A stretch of DNA of 64,000 nucleotides from Cololabis saira (taxonomy: Eukaryota; Chordata; Actinopteri; Beloniformes; Belonidae). The translations under genes and the position numbers were made by a program. The notes under the pieces were generated by a model, which worked only from the letters and a program-made list of their open reading frames with translations, was not told the DNA's origin and searched no databases. Positions 50,365 through 61,817 of the stretch are shown here, piece after piece (position 1 is the stretch's first letter; every line of letters begins with the position of its first letter). The stretch covers positions 14,551,017 through 14,615,016 of the forward strand of contig NC_084587.1 in NCBI RefSeq assembly GCF_033807715.1. Direction: 5' to 3'.

Positions 50365-50450
50365 TGTATGAATGAATAATGGTCTAAGTGTAGCACTTTG
50401 AGATTCATTGAATGTAAAGTGCGTTAGAAGTTGAATTCATTATTATTATT
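50365..50450 (+). mobile_element. 86-bp retrotransposed tail inserted in the Tc1
   Basis: Interrupts the Tc1 between two copies of ACTTTGAA (50357-50364, 50451-50458). The insert ends in ATTATTATTATT and has the TGTAAAGTGCGTTAGAAG motif seen at 3' ends of fish LINEs. Confidence 0.7.
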
Positions 50451-51016
50451 ACTTTGAACGTGGATGGTTGTTGGTGCCAGACGTGCTGGTCTGAGAAAAT
50501 CTGAAACTGCTGATCTACTGGTTTTCACGCACAACCATCTCTAGGGTTTACAGAGAATGGTCAGAAAAAGAGAAAATATCCAGTGAGTAGCAGTTCTGTG
50601 GGCGCAAATTCCTTGTTGATGCCAGAGGTCAGAGGAGAATGGCCAGACTGGTTCGAGCTGATAGAAAGACAACAGTAACTCAAACAACCAGTCCATCCTG
50701 CCTTGTATCAACGGTCCAGGCTGGTGGTGGTGGTTTAATGGTGCAGGGGATATTTTCCTGGCACACGTTGGGCCCATTAGAACTAGAGTTTTCCCGATCC
50801 GATCACGTGATCGGAAATCGGGGCCGATCACGTGATTGCAGACTCGATCCGGACTCGGACGTTATGAGCCGATCAGGAATCGGATATATCAGGGTTTCCG
50901 TTGTCCGGTAATTGCCGGACTTTGTCCGGTAAAATATGCCGAAGTCCGGTATTTTATAATCTCTCCGGTCAAAATGTCCGGTGAAAATACTCACTGGCGC
51001 CGACATCCGCGTGTGC

Positions 51017-51146
51017 GTTGATTTATGGTTCCGCGTCGCCCCCGACGCAGAGTCTACAGCGTAGGGTTCGCGGCGACGCGCACCCTACGCCAGACCCTAC
51101 GGCGTAGGCTCTGCATTGGTGTGACGCAGAACCATAATTCCGGCTT
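51017..51146. mobile_element. Harbinger-like MITE inside hAT inside Tc1
   Basis: TTGATTTATGGTTCCGCGTC opens it and a GACGCAGAACCATAATTCC-like end closes it, with CTACGCC / GGCGTAGG words inside. Confidence 0.7.
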
Positions 51147-51510
51147 AAAGTAAACAACATGCGCCCAAGTACCCGTGCATGACAGGCAGACACACACGGG
51201 GAGAAGAGACAATTTCTTTAATTTTTATTTTTTTTAAAAACTTTATCCTTATGAACGCAATTGTTATATACGGTAGTCCAACTTTCCTTATTTTAATCAG
51301 AACACTTTTTTTTTTCCTCTTCGGCGTGGAGTAGTGGGCTTGGAGCGGCAGCCATCGGTTAGTTTTTTCTTTTAGATCCGAGGCTTTGCGTAGATGGTGG
51401 CTTCCGCAACTTTCAGGCGCTTTTTCTGCGCAAGCAAGCTTTATAGATGAGGCCCCAGGACCGTTATATAATAGATCCATGCCCAGGACTGAAGCGGAGC
51501 TGCGGCGCCG

Positions 51511-51572
51511 ACATTATGGTTCCGCGTCGCGGAAGGCTCTGCGTTGGTGTGACGCGGGACCATAAATCAACG
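51511..51572. mobile_element. Short Harbinger-like MITE remnant
   Basis: ATTATGGTTCCGCGTCGCGG and GACGCGGGACCATAAATCAA are the two ends brought together with most of the interior missing. Confidence 0.6.
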
Positions 51573-52211
51573 CACACGTGGAGTAGTGGGCTCGGAGCGG
51601 AGCCATACACCGCATGCGCGCAGCAGAGCACGCCTGTTTGTTTTGAAGCTGAAGCAGCCCTATGCTAAAAAAAAAAAGAAAAAGAAAAGAAAATTTTTTT
51701 ATACTGACTTAAGAATGTTCAAGCTGCCTACCTCCTATGTGCTCAGTTTACAGTACACATGTTAAAATATAATAAAAGGGTCATCCTGCATAATTTTCTT
51801 TTCTCTTCTTCATTTTTTATTGTTTTATAAAAGTATCGGATCGGGACTCGGTATCGGCAAGTCCTCAAAATCAAAGGACTCGGACTCGGACTCGGGGGCA
51901 AAAAAACCTGATCGGGACATCCCTAATTAGAACCAATTGAGCATCGTGTCAACGCCACAGCCTACCTGAGTATTGTTGCTGACCATGTCCATCCCAGTGT
52001 ACCATCTTCTGATGGCTACTTCCTGCAGGATAACGCTCCATGTCATAAAGCGTGAATCATCTCAGACTGGTTTCTTGAACATGACAATGAGTTCACTGTA
52101 GTCAAATGGCTTCCACAGTCAGCAGATCTCAATCCAATAGAGCATCTTTGGGATGTGCTGGAACGGGAGATTTGCTTCACAGATGTGAATCCAACCGCAA
52201 TCTGCAGCAAC

Positions 52212-52840
52212 TAGGGGTGGGCGATATGGACCAAAAGTAATATCTCTATATTTTCTAGCTAAATGGCGATACTCGATATATATCTCAATATTTTTTCTGT
52301 GCCTTAATTGGGGTTTCCCCCAAAGCATTATAGCATAGCGTCTCTGTTAGCTTCATTTTTTTCTGAGGCAAACCCTTAAGTTTTAATACAAAGCCTCGTG
52401 TCAAATGTCACACAGGTTCCTTTATTAACAGAGATCTGCACAATATCAACATGTATAAAACAAATGAAATAAAAATAAACTGCCTTCATATATAGAATAA
52501 AAATGCTTCTTGAATAAAATAAAACAAATATCCCTTTCCTGCATAACAATTAAATTAAAATACACTGTGCAATTAATACAATGTAGACAGTAACAGGCAG
52601 ACTTTTCCACTGAGGTTGACAGTTGTCCAAATAACAAAACATTTGTGCAAATCTCAAATAAAACATTCAAGTCAATTTGTCACAAAATAAGCTATATCAA
52701 AATCATAAAAAAAAAAAAATGTAAAAAAAAAAATTTTTTTTTTTTTTTTTTAAATCGATATAAACGATATTGTCTCGTACCATATCGTGTTTGAAAATAT
52801 ATTGATATATATTAAAATCTCGATATATCGCCCAGCCCTA
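52212..52840. mobile_element. hAT MITE 3, nested in Tc1
   Basis: TAGGGGTGGGCGATATGGAC and ATATCGCCCAGCCCTA ends with an 8-bp GCAGCAAC duplication (52204-52211, 52841-52848). The interior nearly matches the 47961 element. It splits the Tc1 after its catalytic-Glu region. Confidence 0.92.
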
Positions 52841-53005
52841 GCAGCAACTATCATGCTATCATGTCAATATGGACCAAACTCTCTGAAGAATGTTCCCAGT
52901 ACCTTTTTGAATCTATGCCACAAAGGATTAAGGCAGTTCTGAAGGCAAAAGGGGGTCCAGCCTGGTACTAGCAAGGCATACCTAATAAAGTGGCTGGTGA
53001 GTGTA

Positions 53006-53350
53006 TGAAAAGAAATGCCCAGGAAATTACTTATGATTTCACTGAGGAATCTTATACAATAAAAAGAAAGATTGGACACAAATCGACCCGTGAGGCACCC
53101 CACAAGATAGGAGGGCAGACAAAGACAAATGGGCTCCAGAGAAGGTTCTGTCAGAGAGATATGAGGCAAACCAATCAAGGCCGCTCCCTGAGATGCCAAC
53201 CTGGTCTCTGAGCCGGTCTGACACCATCAGCAGATCATTGGATACTCTGAGCAGAGCTGTTTCCGTCAAATGCCTCGGATGATAACCGGACTGAAATTTG
53301 TCAAAGATCATGAGAAAAAAGATGAATCCAGTAATAACAACCGTATTTGC
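53006..53350 (-). mobile_element. L2-clade LINE, reverse transcriptase core part
   Basis: Minus-strand translation gives FDKFQSGYHPRHLTETALLR, then LLMVSDRLRDQVGISGSGL and WFASYLSDRTFS, then CGVPHGS: the fingers/palm region of an L2 reverse transcriptase, with part missing around the first catalytic Asp. It stops at ISFH, just before where YADD is expected, exactly at the Tc1 end. The 48835-49636 segment supplies the following part of the protein. Confidence 0.85.
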
Positions 53351-53358
53351 GTAGTGAC

Positions 53359-54022
<664 letters not shown>

Positions 54023-54030
54023 GTAGTGAC

Positions 54031-54327
54031 TTCCCCCGAAATCGTTTTGCACAAATATGACCAGCAATCTCCCTCTGAGACTACTGCTGTTGTGTTTGTT
54101 GACTGCCAAGAATTTCTCTCTAAGGCTCTTAAGTTTGGTAATGACCAGAGTTTCGTTTCCCACAAAGTCGTCGTCTGTCGTTTTAGGGGCCAGTTGCAGA
54201 TTACAGTTCTGTAATATGGTGATTTATGGCACCAAGACTCTGAGGATGAGGAGCTCACAGATATCCTCATCTTGTCATCAACAAATCCCACCCATGACCC
54301 AGCATTCAGCGTGACTTCTGTTTACGT
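54031..54327. other. Intronic sequence between two hAT elements
   Basis: About 300 bp with short open frames on both strands and no domain. Not recognised. Confidence 0.4.
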
Positions 54328-54335
54328 TAGTCCTG

Positions 54336-55064
54336 GGTTGCAAAATTCCGGGAGTTTTCAAAGTTGGAAACTTTCCATGGGAATTAACGGGAATATATGG
54401 GAATTAACGGGAATTAACGGGAATAAATAAGAAATTTACAGAATTGAAGGTTGGCCCTTAACAGGGAACTTAAATATAGTTGGGGGAAATATATTGTAGC
54501 ATAGTCTTGGCTAAAACAACCAGATTTAATGCAAGTACACTCCTCAATCACATGCATACAGCACATTGCTTACTGCAGGGCTATTGAGGCCACGCCCCCT
54601 ACAGGCACTGTGCATTCCTCCATCACATGCACACAGCTTACTTTTTGATTGGGTGGGGGAGTGGGGTGAGTTAGTATTTACTCAACATTCATGTTTTTGT
54701 TGTTCATTAAAATAATTGTTCATACTAGAATAAAAACTAAAGTTCTACTCAAATAAATCTGTTGAAATGTCATGTTTTTGTATTATCTTGCATGGATATC
54801 TGCTTATGACAAAATAAATATTTACATTTATGTTTGGATATGATACAGTTTGTTTAAATTACCCCCAATTTCCAGTTAATTCCCATAAATTCCCAATAAT
54901 TCCTATAATTCCCATAATTCCCATAATTCCCATAATTCCCATGGAAAGTTTCCAATTTGGAATATTTCCAAAATTCCCCAGCTTAACTTCCCATGGAAAG
55001 TTTCCGGAAAGTTTCCGGAAAGTTTCCGGAAATTTACCGGAAATTTTCCACCCCTTTGCAACCC
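54336..55064. mobile_element. hAT-type element rich in TTCCCAT/ATGGGAA words
   Basis: GGTTGCAAAATTCCGGGAGT start and CACCCCTTTGCAACCC end with an 8-bp TAGTCCTG duplication (54328-54335, 55065-55072). Internal short tandem repeats of GGGAATTAACGG, TTCCCATAA and AAAGTTTCCGG. Non-autonomous. Confidence 0.85.
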
Positions 55065-55072
55065 TAGTCCTG

Positions 55073-55374
55073 ACCCACGAATAAATGTATCCTCTGAGAA
55101 AAGTGACTGGTGGGACACACTAGATTTCGGTGTTTAATGCGGGGTATCCTCTGATCTAAATGGGGCTAACACCAGCCAACAAAAAAGGAGATGGCGTCTT
55201 TCATAATAAGGATATAACCTCATATTTCTATATACACCGTTTATACATGTGGAGTTAATTTAGTAAAAGTGTTGTCGCTTGACTGCATGGCAGGCTCTGA
55301 GAGAAACTCCTGAAAGTCAGATTCTGTGTAGGACGTCTTTCTTATGTCTCCCAAATGTTTGTGTATGCAAATAT
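55073..55374. other. Intronic sequence, nothing recognised
   Basis: No repeat family or coding signature identified. Confidence 0.4.
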
Positions 55375-55391
55375 AATAACAGGCTGAAAAA

Positions 55392-56173
55392 ACCAAGTTA
55401 TCCAATTCAAGATTCTGAATAGGGTCTACTGGACACCCTCTAAATTACATAGGGTTAAGCTGAGGGACAGCCCTCTTTGTTGGAGATGCCGGGTGACAGA
55501 GGGCACTCTGCTGCACATGCAGAAATTTTGGATAGAAATTAGCACTCAAATTGAACATATTGTAAACTACAAAATCCCCTTCTCCCCAAATCTAATTATC
55601 TTGGGTGACTCTTCATCTCTCCATGGCGTCTGCCCTTCAGATGCGGAGTGGATCCAGACAGTCCTTATGCTGGGGCGCAAACTAATCATGTGTGAATGGA
55701 AGGCCTCGGAGGCTCCCTCTGTCAGTCTCTGGTCTAGCCAGATCGGTCACTTGGCAGCTTTGGAAAAGCTGACGTTCAGACTTATGAACAATGTAGACCT
55801 ATATATGTCTAAATGGAATAAGTGGATAACCTATATTGAGAGATTAGACAGAAGTACAATTCATACATAACCTTGTGTACCATTGCCATATATGTTAACC
55901 ATCTCAATTTTATTTATTTTATCTATTTTTTATTATTATCTTTTTCTTTTTTTTTTATCTGTTTTACTTTTATTTATTTATTTTTTTTTGTTTGTTTTCA
56001 CATATTCCTAACTCAATTATAATCTTTCTTCATTCTATCTTTCATTGGATTTAGAATTGAGCTGATGTAATTTCCTAAGGGGTTGCTCTTTCTGTTGTTC
56101 TGTAGTGTGATGTTGTTCCTTGCTGTTTGTCTTGATGAAAAATGATAATAAAACTATGAATCTCAAAAAAAAA
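55392..56173 (+). mobile_element. 5'-truncated L1-type LINE with poly-A and target duplication
   Basis: Flanked by AATAACAGGCTGAAAAA at 55375-55391 and again at 56174-56190, a 17-bp target duplication. The plus strand opens in frame with QFKILNRVYWTP and a zinc-knuckle SPLCWRC (C-x2-C) with a following LLHM, then continues to a stop at 55870 (ending RLDRSTIHT): the C-terminal ~160 residues of an L1-type ORF2 still open. About 300 bp of T-rich 3' UTR, then TGATAATAAAACTATGAATC and poly-A. It is oriented opposite to the host gene. The open frame and clean target duplication suggest a recent insertion. Confidence 0.93.
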
Positions 56174-56190
56174 AATAACAGGCTGAAAAA

Positions 56191-57047
56191 TCATTGAAAC
56201 TGCAATTCAATGGCAAAGACGTACCATTAAGTGTGAAGTAGACTCAAACTAATAAAAATGACTAAACAAGATTACTAGAAGTTACTCAACACAAGAACAT
56301 GTTTTTACAGTAATCAGAAGCATGTCTGCAGTGGGAGGACACGGGGCAGGAGGTTGAAGTAGGAGATGCTCATTATCTCACTGTGAAAGATAACATGTTT
56401 CACTCAACAACTAAGTCCACTGCTGCACCGTGATGCACTGTAACAAACCGGAAAGTGACTCAAACTGCTGTGTTACAGTGTGTGTGATGAGGCAGGAAAA
56501 TCTTATAATTTTCATTTATACTTGCTTACTTCTGATTACCAACTGTATGTATTCAACTGTATATAGTCTGTTAATATCTTGGACGAACACTTTTCTGTTG
56601 AAGACGCTCACAGCAGGATGTTTTTTGCTCAGATTAACTCGGACTTTATTGAGAAATCTTGTCAGACGACAGACGAATTTCCCCTCAGGGAGAGTAAAGG
56701 TCTGAACTGAACTGTATATAATAAAATTTGACAGATTAGTCAACTTCATAATAGATCAATGCTGCAGACCCATTTCAGTCACCATTTACTCAGTGGGCTG
56801 TTGAGTAACAGAAAATTAAAAATGAGACATGTATAGTGAAATGAGAGCAGTAATTGCGTGGCATAAAACTACAGTATAAGAGGGCAGATATATGAATGAT
56901 AATATACTATTATGGTGGTCCTTGGTGGGGCTCCTGGTGTGGATAGAGCCCCAATATATCATTCCTCACCTCAGCATCAAGCCAGGTATTTATTTATTTA
57001 TGATGTTCATGATTACGTTTTATAATGTGGGATGGGGGTTAATATGT
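56191..57047. other. Intronic sequence, nothing recognised
   Basis: No family identified. Short frames on both strands near 56430-56750 have no domain. Confidence 0.4.
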
Positions 57048-57055
57048 GTGCTGTG

Positions 57056-58031
57056 TAGGCATGGGACGATATGAAAATTTCATATCACGGTATTAGTGGA
57101 CAAAAATATTACGATATTATCACGATATTAGCGTGACGCTTATAAAATTCTTAAAATGCAAGGAAAAACACTAACCGTGGATCCACTGGTTCCTTCAGAA
57201 CATTTATTCTCAAATCATTCTCAACACAGTGACACTTGAGGTAGAGAACAAATAGTGTACTGTAAATGTTATGCATTACAAAGTGTAAACTATAGTACCG
57301 GTACCGGTACCGGTACTTATTTGAACTTTCTTTTTTTGTAAGAAAATACTTCCCTGAGAGTCGAAAGAAATAAGTGACAAATAGAAATAAAGTGACAAAG
57401 TAGAGCCAAATGCACACGGATTGTATTACTCTCTGAAACTTTAACAGTGGCTGGCTGCCTGCTACTTAGTACGGCTCTCTGGAAAAATAATAAAATAAAG
57501 GCACTGCTCTGTAGTATACAAAACAAAAGCTGCATGGCCAACACAAAGATTGAGTGAAAATAAAGTGCCACAGTAGTCAAATGCACACGGATTGTACTAC
57601 TCTCTGAAAAAATATTGAATAAATAATAATAATAAATAATATTAATAAAATACATGAAAAAAAATAACACTGGCTTCTACCTGGCTGGTAGACTTGTGTG
57701 ACCTTTGGCCTAGAGAGTGAGATGTGAAACCATAGCTCTTTCAGAGATTGAAGTGCAAAAATGTCAGCATGTTCACTTTTTCTGGCTTAAGTTTTGTTCT
57801 TTGAGGCGTAACAATGTGTCCACTGGCACTGAAGACACGTTCCGAAGGAACACTAGTGGCAGGTATGCAGAAAAGCCGGTCTGGGCCGGATATGCAACCG
57901 GGCGAGTGAATTAACACTTTCTTCCAAAAAAAAAAATCGTTTTTGGCGATAATTACAGTACCCCACGATAACGTTATCGCGGCCGTTTTTTATCGCGATA
58001 TACGATAATATCGTATATCGCCCCATGCCTA
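57056..58031. mobile_element. hAT element 5
   Basis: TAGGCATGGGACGATATGAA and ATCGCCCCATGCCTA ends with an 8-bp GTGCTGTG duplication (57048-57055, 58032-58039). The interior has a duplicated GCACACGGATTGTATTACTC block (about 57412 and 57582) and a GGTACC-type hexamer repeat at 57296-57316. No intact transposase. Confidence 0.9.
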
Positions 58032-58039
58032 GTGCTGTG

Positions 58040-59144
58040 GGGGTATTAATGTGAGGATGTGTGTGAAAATGATCAGATGTATGTATTTAACCATGAATGT
58101 GTGCGTTTTTCTATGTTAAATCTTGATTTTATTATTAGTATTACTATATTAGTATTAGTATTGTTAAATGATTGAGTCGAAATCCAGTGGTCTGCGTTCA
58201 TATCCCCTAACTGCAGGCTCTTAGACTTCTTGTTAAGTCTTTTCGTTCATATTCAAAGTGGAGTCTGTAGTTTATAGGTCACTTATTATTACTAAGTGCT
58301 ATATAAATAAAGTTTGATTTGATTATCAATATTGGCCATGCTTGCAAACTCTTGTAGCTTTCTGTTTGGAATGAAAATGTCAATCGCCTGAATCGTGAAT
58401 CAAAGAGCACTTTGCAATAACGGATCTTTGGTGGAGTCTTTTAGCCGTCAAAATCAAGATATGATCATCGATTCATTTCCGTTACATAGTGAACTGAAAA
58501 CAATTGCTCTTCAATTAACATGAATGACATTTTGATTGAAACAGCACATCTCACCAAAAAGCCACACGAGTTTACAGGCATATACACGTAGATACTCATT
58601 TGTACTATGATTTCTAGTTTGTCTTTCATTACTTGTATGCAACTACTTTAAGCACGTACAAAGCAAACTTGGTCTTTTATCATGACAGCCTTTTGAAGCG
58701 AGGAAAAGCATGAATACAGGTTCTTTCTTTGTTGAGAAGTGGCTCTAATCAAAAGTGTGCAAAGCTAGAGTGTTAGCTCTGATATGGCTGTTAGAGTTTG
58801 ACAATACCGCCGTTACTGCTGTTGTATTGCTGTCTAAAAAGAAAAAAAATTCTAAAATCGTATCTTTTGCACTGAAATATTTTGATTGCAGAAAACTACA
58901 TATATTTGCATTATATAAAATATCAAAAGAGGAACTAAATTATGAGAAGCTGAATGTTACTTTTGTGTTCTTTTAGAAAGAATGTGCACTTGCAGGAATC
59001 CAGAGTGACAAGCACAGATAGATGATGCAGAAGGGACTATAACGATGTGGATAACGAGACTTGTAAATGAACGGTTCTAAAATAATGACTTGTTCTGGTT
59101 GACCTTTGGGCAATTATTTAAAGCCCTTGTCCAAGTGAACTTAC
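58040..59144. other. Intronic sequence adjoining the ankrd49 donor
   Basis: Includes a LINE-tail-like fragment ending TATATAAATAAAGTTTGATT (~58300-58320). Otherwise nothing recognised up to the splice donor. Confidence 0.45.
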
Positions 59145-59150
59145 ACGATT
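59143..59150 (-). other. ankrd49: Splice donor of the 5' coding ankrd49 exon
   Basis: AATCGT then GTAAGTTC on the minus strand. Arg71 is the last exon codon. The mammalian protein has its NRL junction at the equivalent place. Confidence 0.9.
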
Positions 59151-59357
59151 GTTTTCTGCTGCCCACAGAAGGAGCTCCTTTGGTGCGTCTTTGAGCGCGT
59201 CCTCCTTTTCTAAATACCACTCCTCACTGCGCTCCCCCTCATCCGTCTCCGTGTCATCGTCTTTGCTCCCAGTCCACACACTGCTGCCCCCCCGAGGGAT
59301 CAGGTGTCCATGTGTGTCAAGAAGTTCAAGCTGGTTGAAATCTTCTGGAAACTCCAT
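59145..59357 (-). CDS. ankrd49: ANKRD49, 5' coding exon
   Basis: Encodes residues 1-71: MEFPEDFNQLELLDTHGHLI, an acidic stretch (SKDDDTETDEGERSEEWY), then LLLWAAENNR, the start of the first ankyrin repeat. FNQLELL-THGHLIP and LLWAAE-NR are diagnostic of vertebrate ANKRD49. I chose the ATG at 59357-59355 because its context AGGATGG is strong (A at -3, G at +4). No earlier ATG occurs in this frame after the in-frame TAA just upstream, and a candidate 3' splice site (CCTAG) lies at 59387-59388. If an upstream coding exon exists, the true start would be further up; mammalian ANKRD49 has some 15 extra N-terminal residues. Joined to 13225-13710 this gives 232 residues. Confidence 0.93.
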
Positions 59358-59386
59358 CCTTGGCCACTTTTGTTTGTCAGAAGGTT

Positions 59387-59405
59387 CTAGGATAGTCAAA
59401 GAGAA
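59387..59405 (-). other. ankrd49: Candidate splice acceptor in the 5' UTR of ankrd49
   Basis: TTCTCTTTGACTATCCTAG on the minus strand lies 29 bases before the start codon. This would fit a non-coding first exon further upstream, which I cannot locate. Confidence 0.5.
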
Positions 59406-60570
59406 TTACACAGATAAGACTGAGATGAAACAACTAGAATCAGACAAATAGTTTGTAAAATTGTTGCACCAATGAGACAAATACATCAAAGAATATTAAC
59501 ATTCATGACTTGAGCTGCCCCCAGTCTGAATATGATACAACTCCCTGTGATCAGCTGTGCTTGTTAGTATTCTCCATCTGGTTTTCCAAGTATGTAAAAT
59601 ATTCACACACTGTCCCTGAGACATAGAAGTGCCTCAGGTTGACTTTGATTGAGCTGTCATTTCTAACATCAGATGAGTGCTCATATAAGATCTGGGTTGG
59701 CAACACTGTCCCCACTGGTGCCGCTTTTAAATGCAGACCTTTTTCCCCAAAATAAGTAACGCACAGAGAATTGTGAAAAAACTCAACATCCCTGAGAATA
59801 ACTACGAGTACGGCAACAACGTCAGAAGGTGTAGGTATGAATATCCAACCACTGCCAGTTTCATGGCAAGAGTTTTTGATTGGTGTAATTGAAAGGTATA
59901 GATCAGGGGGGCCAACGTGGTATCCGCAGGCACCACGAGTTGCCCTCAGGCTTTGCTCTTAACATAGCAGTGGTCAATTTCTAAAATGTATTTTGCTAAT
60001 TTTTTAAAATCTCATTTGCATTTATGTAGATTTAAAATATGCCAGTGTTGAATAAAGACAGGAAATAACATGAAAAATAAAATTTTATGTAGGCCTACAA
60101 GTTTATATATAGGCCGCTTATATATGAACTTATGAACCTTTTCAGGTCAAATGTCAAAACTGCGCAAAACTCATTGTTGAGACATGCTTGCGGGTGGAGC
60201 TACGATGGAGAGCTAAGTGCGGTTTTTTTATCCCCAAAACATTGCAGAAAAGAGAGAAAAAAAACAACAACATAATTTTCACATTGACAATTTTTTATTT
60301 TTTTTACATAACTGATCATTTCTGCAGACGTGGGACAGTTTATAATTTACTAAAAGTGTTACAGTGTTTGAGTTTGGTATAAGTGGGACTTTATTTGAAG
60401 ATGTTAATGATTTGCTACTAAAATTAAAAATTGAGCAAAATTAAATGGATTAAGAATTAAAAAAAGTTTTAAAACCGAAATAGGTTTCCCACTATTTGTT
60501 ATAATATTATTTGATAATTATTTTGAGGAAATGTTGAGCAAGCAAGTAGCCCTTTGTATTGTTCAGTATC
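59406..60570. other. Non-coding stretch upstream of ankrd49
   Basis: AT-rich, no repeat family recognised. No CpG-rich promoter-like patch seen immediately upstream of the coding exon. Confidence 0.4.
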
Positions 60571-60578
60571 CTTGAAGG

Positions 60579-61809
60579 TAGAGCAATATGACCTCAAATC
60601 AATATCACGATAAATTGGGCAGTTTTACCTCGATAATGATACATTTTCGTTACTTTCATGAAGCTTTTAAACCCTCTTCGTGCTGTATTCATTATTACTA
60701 TTAGTATTATTATTCACAGCAGCAGCATACTCATTCTGCTCCAAGCAAAAAAAAAAAAAAAAAATTTAGCCCCAAATTGGCCCCCTGAACGGTGGTGGTT
60801 TGTGTGTCCCCGTTTGTGTGTGTTTAAGAGTTATGTGTGTTGTAACGCTTGAAGCTGAAACTCAGACCCGGTGTTCTGCCAATTTCTGCTGCTTTGCCAA
60901 AAAATGCTACCTAATGGTTTTCTACCTTTGTAGAGCTACAATTTTACTGTTTTACTCCCTACACCACTTCCTTGTATCTTGCCAGGCCGTCATTGTAAAT
61001 AAGAATGTTCTTAATGACCAGCGTGGTTAATTAAAGGCGAATGACTGAATGAATATCAAATAAAACGATAGAATTGTTTTTTTTCTCTCTTTATCGGATC
61101 TTTTTCACAAAGTGTAATGCAATTCATGTCATGGGTAGTGTATTTTGAAGGATTAAATACTCAACATCCCATATTATCAATTTTACATCGTGCAAGAAAT
61201 CATGGACGTGCCAATCAAACTTTAAAAATCCACTGTGCGCATGCGCAGAACCACAAAGTAGCATTTTCTGGCAGGTAGCACAGATTGGCAGAACACCGGC
61301 AACAAAAAAGAAAATCTATTTTCTGATTGGCTGATTGGTTGGTAGCTCGAGACAGCTGCTCTGAGTTGAGAGCTCAGCGCACAGTAGCACACCTCGACTC
61401 GTTTGCTGGAATTACTGTGCGGTAAAGTTAATTTCTCAGTCTGAGAAATGCCACGTGTGGCGTGATAGCTTGTGAAGTTGTTGAAACGCTCGAGTTTCAC
61501 TCTCTGCGTAAGACTTGAGAGCCCTGGTATTTTGTCTGCAGCTATGTCAGCCACTTCTTAGTTTGAACAATTTTCTTGGGTTTCCCTTCTCTTTCAGACT
61601 GGATGGGTGGAGTCACGTGATTACACAGACGCTGTACATCGTCTTAAAGGAGAATTAAAATAGCCTATAAGCACACTGTCAAAACAGACGTTCATTTTCT
61701 TTTTCTTTTTTTTTTAATCAACACCGAATTTACCAACATCGGAAAATTGACGTCAGTTATTGCAGTGAATGTCGATAACGGTACATTTTCGGTTTATCGC
61801 CCAGGCCTA
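60579..61809. mobile_element. hAT-type element 6
   Basis: TAGAGCAATATGACCTC start and ATCGCCCAGGCCTA end with an exact 8-bp CTTGAAGG duplication (60571-60578, 61810-61817). The sub-terminal parts share the GATAATGATACATTTTCG / CGATAACGGTACATTTTCG word in direct form. The interior (1.2 kb) has no transposase that I can read. A 110-codon minus-strand frame (61222-61554) lacks an ATG and any domain. Confidence 0.8.
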
Positions 61810-61817
61810 CTTGAAGG

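Larger units (their letters stand above)
50784..51925. mobile_element. hAT element nested in Tc1
   Basis: Starts TAGAGTTTTCCCGATCCGAT and ends ATCGGGACATCCCTA, with an 8-bp ATTAGAAC duplication (50776-50783, 51926-51933). The interior is itself composite: a CCGG-rich block (50905-50985), a Harbinger-like MITE (51017-51146) and related inverted pieces to 51580. Confidence 0.85.
50189..53005 (+). mobile_element. Tc1-like transposon with nested insertions
   Basis: Inverted termini CCACTTTATTAGGTACACC (from ~50205) and TACCTAATAAAGTGGC (to ~52994) sit inside TA-flanked ends. The plus strand retains pieces of a Tc1 transposase: the DNA-binding domain (around 50500-50690, RMARLVRADRK), a GGGGLMVQGIFSWHTLGP segment, the second catalytic Asp in LQDNAPCHKA (near 52030) and the catalytic Glu region LNPIEHLWDVLERE (near 52130). 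The segment holding the first Asp appears deleted between TVTQTTS and PSCLVST, and there are stop codons. hAT elements sit at 50784-51925 and 52212-52840. Inactive. Confidence 0.92.

Noticed and set aside
59149..59451. Plus-strand 100-codon frame over the ankrd49 exon
   Set aside because: It is the antisense shadow of the conserved minus-strand exon, which has clear homology and splice sites.
61222..61554. 110-codon minus-strand frame upstream of ankrd49 as a possible first exon
   Set aside because: It has no ATG, lies wholly inside a hAT element and shows no family similarity.
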